Notes: a model not told the origin generated them from the sequence alone. DNA of 64,000 nt from Trichoplax sp. H2 (GCA_003344405.1 NOWV01000076.1:124001-188000), one strand, 5' to 3'. Numbered from the stretch's first letter, positions 11,766-26,900 are shown. A program made the numbers and translations.

Positions 11766-14700
11766 GATGAGCTTCCTTTACCACAGTAAAATAGTATAAA
11801 AAAGATTTATCAGAGGCAAATGCACAGCAGATAAGATCTCTCATACATATTATGTGGTCATTTTAAGCAGAATAAATTGTTCATCTCATATTGCTTGTGA
11901 GTAATACGCTCTGATTACAATAATCGACTTTCTAATAGAGAAACATCATTATGAAAAGATGCAATTCTTATCCGATAAATGATTAAAAATGGATTCTTCA
12001 TGCTTTAGCTAGTCTACTGTAGCTTCAATAAACTAATATCTATATTTTCCCAAGCTCGTTTACATGCAATGCTAAATAAAAATGAATCGGAGCAATTATT
12101 GATAAAACTAGTTGGAAGAGTTTAATTCTTTATAACGAGAAATATCCCTTAAGTTAGTGATATACTAATTCCCGGAAAGTCTTTCTAGATAATTTATAAG
12201 AAATTAAATTAGTCCACCTTTGCTTTCAGTAATTCTAAATCATTCGAGCATCATCGATAATGACTTGAGAATGTAATGACTGAAGTACAATTACAAAGAA
12301 AACTGCAAGTAGAGCCGACCGCTAGCGCTAATAAAAGCAACATTTGTTTTAGAAAATTGATACATTCTCAAATCATCCATATTGATTTAATAAGCATTTT
12401 TAGGTGATAATATGCATGCTCAAGTAACAGATCCTAGATTATATTATCAACCAAAACAAGTATTGGTGTACTGATAATTGAAAAGTAGGAAGTTTCAAAG
12501 TAATTTCGTGAGCATTGTGATCTACGAAGGAATTAATCAGGTTGATAAATTTGTACACTACAAGACTAATAATAAAATTTAGATTTAGTGATCTCGTTGA
12601 AAGAAGTAGAAACTCAAATTTAGAATTGTATATTGATCTCTGATCCTCGTATTAAATTTGACGCCGTAATTGATCAACATCAGTTTTGGATATGAAATAC
12701 TTAGGATAAGCCTTATTCAACATATCAACAACAATATCGATGAAGCTGCTGTTTATAGCAATTTAGACTGTCTATAAAAGTGATTTAATGGTTCATAGCA
12801 ATAATGATCTGTACTAAATCAATCCATCCACTAGCTTGATGTGGCTTAATATTGCTTCTCAAAAATGGTATCAAAAATGCTTTCTATCAGCAAATTTGAC
12901 CACCAGCCTTATCGTTTATAGACTTACCGACTAGATTCACTAAATTTTTCCGATTGATAAAAACATCAGTATTAGTAAGATGAGACTCGAAGAAAGCAAC
13001 AGCATACAAGGTCAGAATACACAATATTGACTGTAAATTGTCAGAAGGGACTATTTTGATACATTTTGTAAGGGCTAAGACGGAACTATAAATAGCATCG
13101 ACAATTGTTAAATTTAGAAGACCAATGCATATAGCAGGGCGTCAACAATTTGGATAAAAGGATCATTAAATATTCATTGTATAGAATTAATAGCTATAAG
13201 AATGTTGATATCCGATACTCTTGAACCAAGATACGTACAATCAAAAGTTTTGCTATTTGCCGACCAATATACCAAAGGGTCACCGATTGTGCGTAATGAT
13301 TCAAAATAAATGGATTTCCATTGCTCACTTTTTAATCTTAGTCCGAAAGAGCTAATTGTAACTGCATGTATAAAGCTATTACAACGTATCAACTCTGTTA
13401 GCTGATATATTCATACATGGAATACTATAACTTAGGTTCAGGTACCTACTTTAATCCAACAAGAAATTACCTAAACTTTGAGAATTTTATCTAACTGCAA
13501 ATTGGCTAAACCTCCGAATGAAAATATTGTATCACTATCAATTTTACCTTACCAAATCGAGCATAAAATACTATAGTATGGAGTTATTGTTTTAGATTTT
13601 TGTATACTTACAAAATAGCTATAGCTTATCAATTGTTACGATCATTGGATACTAAGGAGGTTTAGGGTTCTCACAGGAAATACAAACACTCTTTTGATCA
13701 TAGAAATATAGTCTACTCATAATGCACCAAAAGATAATATGCTACTCATAAAACTGTATTATACAATACTCTTAGTATAAATAGTATTACGTTACTAGAG
13801 GTAACTGTTAGAACATAGCACTACGATTAGAAGTACTTATCATCAATTATTTTAGGATTATAGTTAAAAGTCTATGATATGTTAGTCAGGTATGCTAATT
13901 AATTACTTGCCGATAAGCTGTGAAAACACTAATTAGAATTACTACATTAGCAGTATTCTCTGTTCGATACAGGACTGCATTAATGCACTGCACCACTGTA
14001 AAGTTGTAGCATAGCTTTTATGATATAAACCATCTGGCGAGCATTTTGCAATGTAAATATAGAAATTACACCTTTAATCTATTTCATTCGTCACTCTCTT
14101 TGAATTAATAATTATAAAATCCTTACTTCTATGAGTTGAAATATAATATCATTAACTAGCCTATCAAGGCGCAATGAAAACAATCCTAATAATGTTTGAA
14201 TACTCTATCTATAATACAATAGCTGATAGCACTAGACACTATTTAATTTAATAATACAATTACCTATACTATGGTACTCATGAAATCGGCCATCAATCCA
14301 AGAGCGGATATTGTATGTTATTCAATACCGTAGCATATATAATTATAACGAACTAATTTATATTACTTTTGTGATACAGCTTGCAGACAATCGGTCAAGA
14401 TAATAATTATAATTAGTACAATTGGTGATTTTTAATCGTATTCTACTACTATTACATGCTCCAAAAATTTTTGAATTACAAAAGGTGATAGTATTTTAAG
14501 AAATTTGCTATATAGCTTGGAAATAATCAATAAGAAAATAGGAAAGTCATGGATTTTATTCGCATCCTACTGCGGTTACATACTCAGTAAACTGCTAAAT
14601 AATAACTAGATATGATGTAAATTATCCATGAAATTAAATTTTTAATACATTATACGGCTAGATAACGCTTTAGCAGATACAGTGTCCATGAATTGCTATC

Positions 14701-15421
14701 GTGTTGTCTGGTGAGCTTTGCATCCGAAAGTTACATTAAACATTGTCTAGCATAAATACTATATCAGTCATTATTTGTTTATAGCCGCTGCAAAATATAT
14801 TGCTTTCTTACAATTCTACATCTAATATTAATCGAACATTACTGTTGTATCACGGAGATTGCCAAGCTAGACCTAAACATTTTATGTCAATCTCAAATGA
14901 TAACACAAATTTGGGCTCTCTTTTACTAAGTTAATATCCGAGGAGCCTATAGTTACTCAAGTATAAAAATGATAATATACAGAAGTAAGGTTCGTTTAGA
15001 TGTAGACAAAAATTAGGTCAAAATAAAATTGGAAATAAACGAGTAAAGAAAATAACTGTACTTAAATCCTGTCATCAAGATCTACCTGACAGAACATTAC
15101 AACCAAAGAGTCAGTGATAGCTCTAACCTATTAGTCATTATTTAAATGTACTTTCATGCTAACTTGTAATTTATTAAATTGGCTTATGTGAAGAAGTAAA
15201 ATTACTAAAGTAGCTTACAACTTTCTTATGCTATAATTTCTGATGCAAACTCTTCCATTTTCTAAATTGAAGCAACTTAATGCCTTCCTAAAACCCAATT
15301 ACAATGGTCTGTTGGCAATTTACAATTAAGAATTATCTTCTCATTTGATGGATTAGTATTATTGAACAATATATTACAGTACAAGACTAGATTAGAGATG
15401 ATCAGTACAGAAGCAGTTGTA
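11766..15421. other. Intergenic, A2 to A3
   Basis: About 3.6 kb of AT-rich, stop-dense sequence. The only frame over 60 codons, at 13174-13392, has no splice context or family resemblance. No repeat array was seen. The A2 promoter and A3 3' end presumably lie here but cannot be pinpointed. Confidence 0.6.
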
Positions 15422-17463
15422 TTAGAATTCCTCAACTTCAACACTAACAGTAGCCACATTGGCTGGGTTACTATTTGGATAGGTTGTGATGCTACTATTT
15501 CTATTATCAACAACTTCATCATAGCTCGGAGGGAGCTCTGATAATGTAGAACCTATTAAAAATTAAGGGCATAATTTCAATGTAATAGCGAAGACTAATA
15601 TTATAACCTTAAAGATTAGCATTAGATATTCTATCTTACTTGTAACAGTGGTTATACGCGGCGAGAGCATCACTGGTAGAGGTTGGGATTGGATAACTGT
15701 GTTAACGAAGAACAAAGTTCATGATGTTGGCAGTTACTTAAAAGATGAGAGTAATCTAAAACTTATTTCTACTTTTACCTGGTACTGTGGATTGAGGCAT
15801 TGAGTATATATTACCCTGTAATTCGAATTCATCATTAGGTAAAGGAAGTGTACCAATGACGACTGGGATAACTACTTCAAAATATCCATTATAATAAGGT
15901 ATTTCCATGTAAATCTATCAGCGAATAAATTTATAAACTATCAATTCTAGAGCTGTAAAACAGTTTAACGCAAGTAGAATACCATTATCTCATATTTTTA
16001 AATATATAAGCTGAAATGCTATCGTTATAAACTAACGTGCATTTCGTAAGAAACTGAGAAGAGGTTAAAAGATGTAATTGATGGTGGCATTTGTTTTAGT
16101 TGAATTAGGTGGTCTTTCCATTCATATTTTCGTTCAGGGGTAATCCCAATTGGCGATTCGATATCAAATAAAGTAACAGTCTTTTTACGGGAATGCCCTA
16201 GTTGATAAATGTTTATTGCTAAAGTCAAGCTATGATATCCAACTCTGGTTTAAGTAAATTGATTTCGATATTATACCCTTCGCATTCCATTGAATTTTGC
16301 GGTAAAGTTTTGCTCGGATACATCTCAACCAGTAGATTGAGTTATTATGACATTCTGCATTTAATATCATAGTATCACCAGGACGATAGGCACCATGATC
16401 CAACCAGGCGTTAAGTTTAATCGGATCAGATTCGCAACAGCAGCAGCAAATAGTTGTTTCATTTAGAGCTGGTGTGGTTGGTTGCTAGAATTGATGGAGA
16501 AACAAAATTTTACAACATAAAATATATACAGTCTTCCATTGGCAATAAAACGAATAGCATGCCACTTCATGTAATAGTATAGTATATTTGCATCCTTTTG
16601 CTGATAACCTGATTTATGAATTTAGACATTGAAAGTTTTGAATTAAAATCATAAACTAATCAATAAATTTCTATGGTTTTACAACACTGTATTGCCACTA
16701 TACTCATTGACTATGAGCCAAACGCCTATTGATAAAACTAGATAGCCTAAAAATGATCAAGATTACAACATTATCCATTAAAACTAACCGATAAAAATGA
16801 ATCAGTAACATTTATCGCCTCTAAGAATATAAATTTTTTCTCGATTATTTCTTCGCCTTTATCCGGAATAACCAATTTACCGATAATCTTATAAGTAGCA
16901 GAACATTTGTCATCTAGTGCAAATGAAGATGGCATTCTAGTATTTAAAGGGATCTCGAAATCAAAATCAAATTGGTGCCTGCCAGATGGTAGGACTTGTG
17001 GTTCTACATGTCTTGCAGCAATTTCTTAACAGAAAGTAAGTATTGGTTAACAGTGACAACAACTGCAAATGTTCTGACAATTCAAACTGAAGTTAGATTT
17101 TATGTAAATAATTGATTATTATCCTCTTTCTAATTTAAAATTGTCAAACTATCGCTAGTTTATCTAGCTGTACTCTTTACAAAACTTACCATTACCCCAA
17201 ACAGTAAATTGACGATCTATGTAAGTTTCTGATTCGCGATGTATTTCGTCATACGATAAATCACCATGAAAGCTGTTGTCGCTGCTGCTATAATTTCGAA
17301 CCTTGATACAAGTGTTAACTTCTCCAAGTATACGAATGCGTATTCCACGTACTTTCATAGGATTCCTAACATTGATGATCATGCATCCAGTTACTGATTG
17401 TCCTGGCACGAATATAGCTGGATCTTTATGAATATTTACTTGCGCAGCAAAATTTTTAACCAT
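15422..17463 (-). CDS. Alpha-arrestin A3 (ARRDC-like) with PPSY motif
   Basis: Seven exons: 17463-17190, 17024-16789, 16484-16277, 16218-16037, 15914-15779, 15696-15640 and 15552-15422 (274, 236, 208, 182, 136, 57 and 131 bp), giving 407 residues. The N-terminal domain starts MVKNFAAQVNIHKDP and contains PGQSVTG and WGNG at the first splice. The C-terminal domain opens with five cysteines (CCCCCESDPIKL), followed by YRPGDT and IPVVIGTLPL. The tail has ELPPSYDEVVD at about residues 370-380, a canonical PPxY that should recruit the WW domains of NEDD4-type ligases. A3 alone has an extra 57 bp exon, whose length is divisible by three, between the usual exons 5 and 6, so skipping it would keep the frame. 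A3 is closest in sequence to A2, which points to a recent shared duplication. Confidence 0.92.
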
Positions 17464-20400
17464 AATTTCTGAAAAGTTTCGAATATTTCAATTTGAGCTG
17501 AATTTTACTAGATGAATTTAAATCGGAAGAGCATTCAAAACATGACAAATTCCAAGAATCAATTTTAAATAATATGTAAAATCAGGTTAAGCAAGCCTTT
17601 TACCATTGCTGATTTACAGAAAATTCTAAGGCAACCAATTGCTTTCACTACTAGTATACTTCGTTCACATTTTTACTGCAATTTTACATTGATTACATTG
17701 CAAAGAAGAAATCTAGCCCGTGTTTTTCCAGCTGTCAAATGATCTAGCAACCCAATTATGGCTCGTAATTCTTATTATTCAAGCTAAACAAATAGTTATG
17801 CAGCGTTGGGAAGGTTCAAAGAATGACTGGGTAACAGCTTATGGAATCTACTTTGCCTTCGAGCTCGTAAGATTCATGTTAAATATGTCGATATATAAAA
17901 TTAAAAAGGGTAGAAGAAGAGATAGAAAAGTATTCGATTATGTATAATTAGCTTAAAATTTATGTAGTACAATTCATACAGTTGTTCTTGTCTTACTAAA
18001 TATAAAAACCCCAGTTGTTCTCTAGGGTTCTTATACGTTAAGTATAGGTTGAATTTTGAGGGCATTTCTTACATCGATTCATGCTCTAACTAAATCAATA
18101 ACATAGGAGTAAGAACTGATATATTAAAAATATGAGCTAGAAGTATTCTATTAACATTCTGTAATGGTCTATGTTTAGCTCAAAAAGATGAAAGGTAAGT
18201 CATGCAATAGCATTTTATAACAAAAACTTATTATACTATCAATTAACTACTTGAATAAATCTTGAATGTTCGTAGCATAGAGGTAAATTTGGATATTTAT
18301 GACCTTCAAACGAATTTGTAACTGATTCAGAAAATCTTCGATAACGTTCAAGTCACTCCATTACAGACCTTGAACATCTTATCAAGTTCAGTATGATCAA
18401 AGATTACGCATTGCAATCAAAGGAATATATCAGTATACGATGTGATCATATGCTTATTGATCTGTAGTTAGCATAAATTGTAATGGCGATACATAAATTT
18501 TACCCTTGAAGAGCGCATCGTAATGAAAATATGGTTACCGGCTAATTGTTTTGCTCTCTTTGCTCGCTATACGTACTGAATATTTTTTTGGAAAATGATC
18601 ATGCTAGCGCTAGAAAATAAAGTCCAGTAAGATGTTCATCATAAAGAAATCAAATAAGAATAAATCTAATTTGAATTTGATGTCATTGACTGCTGTGGGT
18701 TTTTAAATGAGCCATTTTAAAATTCAATCCATTCCTTTTATTGCCTTTTACTGGAACATGAAAACTTTTAAAACTGTTGTTCCAATATCATCATGATCTC
18801 CTGGCAAACAACTTATCAAATGCAATAGGGCTATCTTAAAAGCTAAAGACGTCAATTATACTGTAGCAGCAGTCTTGTAAAGTTAATTCTACACCGATTT
18901 TGAATAGCGTATTCCTCTAATTATTGAAGCCGTAGTATATGACGACTTTCATTTCCAAGTATGAATATCTTCCATAGGCATGTTCAAACTGTCATGCAGG
19001 TACAATTCTCAACTTTATCTTGACTACTTCAATTCGTAGCTTTGGAAAAGATATCTTAAAATCTTAAAACGGATTACAATTTCGTAGGTACTTGTTGCGA
19101 CTATGAGACTAATTGCTTCGAAAATGGAATCAATTGTGTGAAGACAAATATCTCTAGAGACTCATTGCTCAACTCGAAATATTTATTTAGGTTGGTGTAA
19201 GCGAGTAAACCATGCATGGATTTTCATAAAATCTATAAAAGACCTCCATTAGTATTATAGAAATGCTAAAGTAGTTATAGGTTTTGTTTAGATAAGACAG
19301 GCAGGTATGGTACAATGTCGAAGAAAAGGAAATAGATGACAAAAAAGTGTTCAAGTTTGAGCTTTGTGCTGGCTCTTGAATAGCTCGGAAATTACACTAA
19401 AGGATTCAGCTTACACAGACAGAAGTGACATGGCAATAATTTTGTTTTAGAACCGGATAGAAATTCGTGTATGCATCCGCTAAAAGAGATTCTGAGTTAC
19501 AGGTATACTGATTCATTTATCTAGCAAGCTCATTGTATAGTTACCATATGTCTATATGTTTTAGTTTTATGTAGCTTGAAGCAGAAGTTAATGATGATGA
19601 CAAGAGATATATTCAGCGCAACAGGCCAAGAAATTGAACCAACTTAAACTGACAATAATGGCCACCATAGATTTTCTGTATTTAAAATTTTAGAATTTTT
19701 CCATTCGTTTGTTTCATTACAGATAGGTTTTGACGTTCCTCATTGAAAAAGTAAAGGACTAAATAATTAATCGTAGCGGATAGTTCCGATATGATAGGGT
19801 AAAAAGAAAAATGTCTACTGTTGCCAAAAATGGCCCATGATGTAATTAACTCTCCTTCAAACCAAATATCTTAATAATTTTAATACTGCTATATATCAAA
19901 AAGAGACCAAGAATGCTATGAAATGTTCAAATATTTTATAGATCTTATACAAAATGGAAACGTTTTATGTATATCAACATGTAAGATAAGGTTAAAGGAT
20001 ATGCACGTTTATGGATCAATAAGGAATCGAGCCGTTACGATCAGTATCAATTTACTATGGCCAGCCCCATATCTGATTGAACAGGAAAATCATAGCAGAG
20101 CTCCTATAGCACTCCTAATAACTAGATCTTAATTCCTTGAACGATAGCTGATAGCATAATAGGCCTTACCGTTCCTTCGCTGCAGCTGATATAGCCAATG
20201 GGTAAGAAAAGGTGACTTAAAATCGATCTAATCCGTACAGATTTACCAAAGCAGGAGGCACTCAATTTCCGTCGTGCATTCGCTATGGTCCATCCTATAA
20301 TGTAACTATCCTTCGGCCAAAGATATTTAAATAAATGGTTAGGTGTATCCTACACGGAATTAATTAACTCCTATTGTTGACTGTACTGTATTAAATGAAA

Positions 20401-22004
20401 ATAATGAGTAGATGAATACTATGGGCGTAGTGGAATACTTTAACGATTCTATTAGCTCTGTTCTCTATATTGTTACATCAATTTAAAAGCTTTTATAAAT
20501 GGAAGAGACATTACCAATGATGGTAACGATAACAAGGATATGAACTCTTTATCATTTTTAGCTAGATATTTCTATTTAGCGTCCTATTTCTCCATATGGG
20601 CCAATTTTAGCTATCCAAATGTATTACTCTCATCAAAAGAATGCAGCCTAATTATTCAGGAATAGGAGTTATATCCCAGCGTCAATTGAAATTTTTTGTT
20701 CGGAGAGTTTATTGATTTAACGTTGTAATAGCTTTTTTTTATTCGCTAATATTAATTGCTTTGTCAATAAAGGTTAGAAGTTTTATTGGAAATAGTAAGT
20801 CATAACGATGCCACCTAAAACGGTGTAGAGCTACCATCGTATTTACTGGTATGGGTTACAATAGCACCCGCGGAATTAAATCATAGCATCTAGAATCTAG
20901 AATTAATTATCCAAAAATTGTCTATATATTTCTATTACCAATTTTCCGTTTTAATGGACCGTCTTGAAGGAAATCAGGTTTAAAGTCTCCAAGCCAGACA
21001 ATTCATACGAGTATAGAGCAGATATATATACTACCCTAGACCGCTCACACAAATAACGAAGCATTTATACAGAGATTTCCTTCTGGAAGTAGCCAGTTCT
21101 AATTCTATTTCCATGTATCAACCTACAAACTGTTAGTGATATCTTTAAAAGTATCTTAAATATCCATATTTTAGCCAGCTTTTAAATGTAAGCGATAATA
21201 ACTACGACCAGTATAATGACCAGCGTTTCTCATATCTACCACAAATTAATGTTATTGTCTATGCAAATGCAAGAGATATAGTCGATAGTTACATAAACCG
21301 TATGCAGCTCAAAAAAATTCAATTTCTTAAGCTATTTGAGCAGCAATGAGTTTAAAAATCCATAAAAGTATTTCCTATTCATATACGTATAGTGAGCTTT
21401 GCCACCGTTTAATTTATATATCACAAGCATACATACTTGTATATACGCAAATATCCAGAATATAATATACAATAAAGAATTATCTCAGTTATGATCTCGC
21501 AAATAGAATAGTAGATGGAAACATTTCCTTTCTGCTTAATTTACGCAAATATGGCATACTCTTTAATTGGTACCATGTTTGCTGATTTAGAATTCATAAT
21601 TTTATCGACACGCTAAAAAAATATGGCTGTCTTGAATTCATGCTTGAACCGTCAAATCAAGAAAAAATTGATTAGATCAGGCACTACTTATGAGTACTAT
21701 TGAATGAAATCTATTATGGAAACTGATTATTTAGTTTATAGCCGTGAGGTACAAGTATGATGATCATGATTACCAGTAAAACAATTTTTCAATATCTGTC
21801 AGCAATAGCTATCGAAACATAGATATTTGGTAACCGCAACTCATTTATATGCATCGTACACATATTTTAATGTGTTCCAAAGGAACTAACTAACATTTTT
21901 TATATTTTTGCGAATAGCAGTGTTGAAATAAGTCCTTTTGATAAAGTACAAGTAAATCGTAGGATATACGCACATTAGCAATTATTTCCGTATAGAGCTA
22001 TAGT
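17464..22004. other. Intergenic, A3 to A4
   Basis: About 4.5 kb of AT-rich sequence. Apart from the possible orphan exon at 17730-17868, I see no gene. A 69-codon ATG frame at 19923-20132 has no supporting feature. No tandem repeat was noticed. Confidence 0.55.
17730..17868 (+). pseudogene. Possible orphan exon of a membrane protein
   Basis: A pyrimidine-rich GTTTTTCCAG acceptor precedes an open stretch containing ATQLWLVILIIQAKQIVMQ, and a good GTAAGA donor follows FAFEL. The frame stays open to a stop at 17947. The hydrophobic segment with QL...KQ faintly recalls a transmembrane segment of anoctamins, but that is only a visual resemblance. I found no partner exons nearby, so this may be a relic left by insertion or rearrangement, or a chance frame. 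Confidence 0.25.
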
Positions 22005-23994
22005 CTATAATGCCACTTCGGTAGGTATTGAGCTACTTTCATCTTCGATAATAAAGCTTGAATCATCAACTTGACTTAAATCGACACTGTTATTCACACA
22101 TTCTTCATAGCTAGGAGGTGGTAAAGCCAAATACGCATTTTCTATGTAATGGAATAATTTGAAAAAGTAAATCTTAAAATACTTATTCTTTATAATGGTT
22201 ATCGCAAGTCGATGTCTGTGCTAAAAGTATACCTGCTTCAGTAATCGTTGATGATGAAGGCTCAGGACACAAATTGGAATCGATTTCTTGAAGGTTTTGA
22301 GCATAACGATCTTGTAGTCTTGCAGGAACTGTACCAATCACGACTGGAAAGGTTACTTGTATATTTTCATCATAAGGAATTACGACTGTTGCCTATCATT
22401 AATGAGATAGCATTGAGATTATATTATATAATCATATCCCGATAGTAATTTACGTGTCTTATCTATCACATCTAGCCCCTTAGGATGATCAGTCCCATAA
22501 TGAATATTGGACAAGGGAAGTTATACACCGAAAATAGAATTACATCATTATTCTAACCTTTAGTTGATAAGTTACAGATATAAACCGGCAACTCTTAATT
22601 GTCGGAGGAAGAGCAGGAAGAGCAGATAATCGATCATTCCATTTATAAGTCTCCTGTGGTCCAATTGATTGATTCGATTGTGTTTCATAACATATAAAAC
22701 TTCTGTAGCAATGAATACCTATAATATAATTATTCTTGATCAGAGATCGCTCTTCAGTAACAGTATCTAAGGTATGTATTAAAGCAGCCTGAAAGCTATT
22801 TCAGTCTCTCAGAACAATTTGAATACACCTTTTGCCTTCCAATGGACGTGACGAATCAGCGTAATTCGGATGCTACTTAATCTTCTAGATGATAAATTTT
22901 CACATTCAGCATCGATGATAATCTTTTCACCGGGGCAATAGCCGCTTCTATCGATACCAGCTCTGAGCTTAATCGGGCCTGACTGGCAACAACAACAGCA
23001 TAAAATGGTTTCATTTTCTTTAAGACAAGGTGGTTGCTGTGAAAGAGAAAAACACCTTTTTATCAGCATATGATAGACAACAGTAGATGACGAATTTGGG
23101 TATCCTGAAGGAGATATTTTGTATCGTACGTGAAAGGTAATATCTAATAGCAGTATCTTTTATAATTTAACAATCAAGCCGATTATATATTTTAATTTTT
23201 AAAACATTAATCCACTATTATAGAGCATTAATAAAAATTTCTGTTCAATCAAATTGCAACGTACAATTAAAGCAGGCCTATCGATACTGATCGATTCTAA
23301 CAAGGCTATTGGTCGTTTGATGATTCGAGGGGATTTTCCAGTTCGATCTATGCTAGCTATCACGACATAACGAATACTACATTGACTAAGAAGTGAAAAT
23401 GATGATGGTATCCTAACTTCGGCCGAGAGAGAAAAATTAAATTCAAATTCATGACGACCAGCCGGTAGAAATGCGTCATTGCCATTAGTTTGACCTTCAT
23501 CTAAGCCAAAGGAGGTTCGACAATTACAATCAAATTGAACAAAATTTCTATTCCAAAAACTAGATTAAACAGAGTAGCGAAATCTTCCCTATCATAATAA
23601 TATGTATCCTACGGTATCGTAGTTTATTATCTGAATTGTAACGACATCTATCAAATAAGTAAGAATCGAGTAATTAAGAATATGAAATCAACTTATAAAA
23701 ATTACTGTTGCCCCATAAATTGATGGATCGATCCAAGTAGACTTCTTTTTCATTATAGCAATAGCCGCCACCGGGTTGTATCGCAACAGTACCATTGCCA
23801 TGATTAATGAACGGATTGCCATTTCTCATTCTAATGCATGTATTGGCTTCTCCATAGATTCGAACTCGAATACTACGAATCTCGATATCTTGGCTTACAT
23901 GAACAACCACAATACCATCAACAGATCGACCAGAAAAAAATATCGGTGGTTTTTTAGCAAATAGGATTTCGAAAGCAACAAGCTTCCTCATCAT
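22005..23994 (-). CDS. Alpha-arrestin A4 (ARRDC-like) with PPPSY motif
   Basis: Six exons: 23994-23706, 23500-23265, 23036-22829, 22766-22558, 22392-22233 and 22141-22005 (289, 236, 208, 209, 160 and 137 bp), giving 412 residues. Two ATG codons open the frame (MMRKL); the second, at 23991, is equally possible. The N-terminal domain has KKPPIFFSGRSVDGIVVV and GEANTC. The C-terminal domain has a run of five cysteines (CCCCCQSGPIKL), then DRSGYCPGEK, ENLSSR and FPVVIGTVP. The tail has LPPPSYEECVNN at about residues 374-385, a canonical PPxY, then an acidic end rich in Asp, Glu and Ser. Exon 4 is longer than in its neighbours because of extra residues after the splice (TVTEERSLIK). A4 is the last minus-strand gene before the cluster changes orientation. 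Confidence 0.92.
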
Positions 23995-26900
23995 AATCTC
24001 GTTATTGAATACGCTTAATTTTCTATTTTACAGGCTTTGGCTAATGCTGATAGTGCAAATAGTTCAACAGAGAAATAACTTGGTTATATCCAAACTTCAT
24101 AATATTCCTTAAACCTTGAAAATACAATCAAAATTTAAATTTATTAAAACTAGATTTAGTTCTGTTTATACGCCAATGTTTACGCCAATGTTTACTGATT
24201 ACAATAATTCAGTTGTAAAATACGAGCACACTTATCTAATTTAATTAATCTCTAGATCAGCTCAGCAAGATTTGAGCTTTAAAACTCTTAGAATTCTGTC
24301 GTATAGTACAATTTTGTATCTATTGATTTGAGAGCTTACTTTCAAATATTTATGTAGCACTGATTTATATTTCAATCGCTTATGCCAAATCTAAAATCAA
24401 TATTGAAGTATATTTCCTACAATATTTCTACTTCTGCTATTAGGAATACTGGAATTAGCCTGTCAACTTGCTATCTCGTAAAGAATTAAAAATGCGAACC
24501 TTATTTTATTCAGAGAGTCTCGACTAGAAAAGACATGGTAGACTAAATAGTCTCATTACACTGAATCCCATTTACATCAAGTACTAAAGATTGTCCTGTG
24601 AGAAACTATCATATTTGCATTAAGATGTGTCTTTGCAGTTTTAAAGCCTTGACTTCGCTATTTAGTTTAGCGTGCGTCAACTCTAATAGTTACAGATGCT
24701 CAATTTTATTCATTAGTTACGATAAAAATCATATATGATCCTTTTTAAATTTTAGCCTGCACTCTTTTTATAGGGTGGAATAATAAAAAACTAGGCCGGA
24801 GACGAGATTTATTAATTTTATTTCAAGACAAATAGACTAGAAGCCGTGGCTATAGGACGATGCCTAAAACGATATTTCGACAGTTCATCTAGTTTTGGAT
24901 TCCGAAAATTGTTCTATTCGTATTTTAATTAATCAGCAAATTCACACATAAATCGTCATTAACTGAGATTCTCAGTAGAGCATTTCTGTGCTTCACTTTA
25001 TTATTTATTATTATAGGCGTCGTTATTCTATAAGCTAGTGCATATATAATATATCATAGCTAATACTGTACTATACAGCAAAATCAATTAAGTTTACGTG
25101 ATGACTGTATCACGTAAAATGATAGTTTTTGGAAAGCCTATATGCTATTTACCTTAGAAGCAATAATTCTAAAATAAATATGATTAAGTATGGATGACGT
25201 TATTAATAACTTATCAGATTGTTAGTAGATTACTTTATAAAGTATATGATCCAGTAAAGTCTTTCCATAAAGGAGAGAACTACCGTAGTTTTAAAGCAAT
25301 TTTAGGAACGTTTATATATTCTCCGGTCATTTATCTTGACTAAAAATAAAGTGATGTCACGAACTTCCATAGAGCGAACATTATATCATGGATTATTGAA
25401 ATCAAGCTGTGACAGCAATCCTGAATAATGGTAGAAAATATTGTGGGCTAAATATTATGCTACTAGCATTGATTTTTTACCTTAAGCAATCTTAGCCTAT
25501 TTAAATGAATAAGTTATTGTCAGGTATCCTGCGACGTACAACAACAATAAGACTGAAATTCACAGAATGGTTATCGAGAAAATAGATGCGTAATTTTTGG
25601 CTAGACGGGATGGCTATGGAGTACGAGTAATTTGCTACGCAAACATTACGATTATATTTAGTATTGCCTTATTTCAAGAGAAAAGTCATTTAAAGTGATA
25701 ATTACGGTATAAGGATTTTGGAATAACTGGTAAAATATCAACAAATGTAGACAAAAAGACCAAAACGCTAACTCCTATCAAGGGCAGGACATTAAGAGGA
25801 CTTTAATCTATTATGAAGATTGATAATCCGTTCATTCGTCTATAGTCACATCAAACTCAGATATCAATGCCTATCATAATGACAGATTTTGTATGATATT
25901 ATTAAATTACATGAGGATGAAAATAAAATTAAAATAGTTTTAGTTGGTAGTACCTTCATCGTCCATTGGATAGAACCATTTCGTGGATATTCTTCAAGCT
26001 ACTAATCGATCAAAAATTCGCTCTCTAACTGTATAATCAAGCTGACGATTATTCTTAGCCTTTCTTATTCAACAATAATAATATTTTCAAGTTCTTCATT
26101 CGATACTATTTATCAATGTAAAATGGCGTGAATAAACTAGTAGATGATAAATTCAAGCATTTAACATCTAAAGTCAACAAATTTCAACACTACAATCAAT
26201 CGTAGCCTACGTATCAACTGATCAATATCCGTAATGTGGCAATCTTAGTCTACCCAGTGAGAAGTTACAGCCTACAAGCTTGTCTTGATGAATAATCTGG
26301 ATGAAAAATAAAATTGTAGTGATAACTTTCGTCTTAGGACCGACTTACAACGTGACCAATAAGTAAAAGAAATAAGAATCTATACGAAGGCCGGCATTAC
26401 CTAGTCACTCCATCATTTTATTGTCAACGTAGCAGTGTCTTCAGCCTTTTTGCCAATAAATAAAATAAACTATAGTTTTGATTGATCAGCCGCTCAACGG
26501 CTTATATCGACTAAGATATGCCATGATATCTTCCAGCAAAATATAAGAATAGACTTCTAAACAATTGACTACCATTTTATCTAACAAAACAATAAACTAG
26601 TACTATTGCTATATTGTTCATTATGATAGATAAATACTGCGCAAGATCGCAATAAATTTCGAAGTCAATAAAAGGTCAACCTAGCCTATTTCTACTTATG
26701 ATGAAAACTTGGAGATTTTAATATAATATTCTTAATAGAATTTTGGCAACAACCGTGGCCTAGAGAAAAATAGACTACGCAGAGTTAAAATATTGTTCAA
26801 AACAAGTTTCATTCCTTAAATGGCTATCAAAGTTTATGTTTTAGTGAGTAGCATCTTGTCTAATACCAGTTCTAAAATTCTTCATTGTTTTCATACTCTT

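Noticed and set aside
19923-20132. 69-codon ATG frame on the plus strand
   Set aside because: No domain, no splice signals and nothing conserved with its neighbours; expected by chance in this much sequence.
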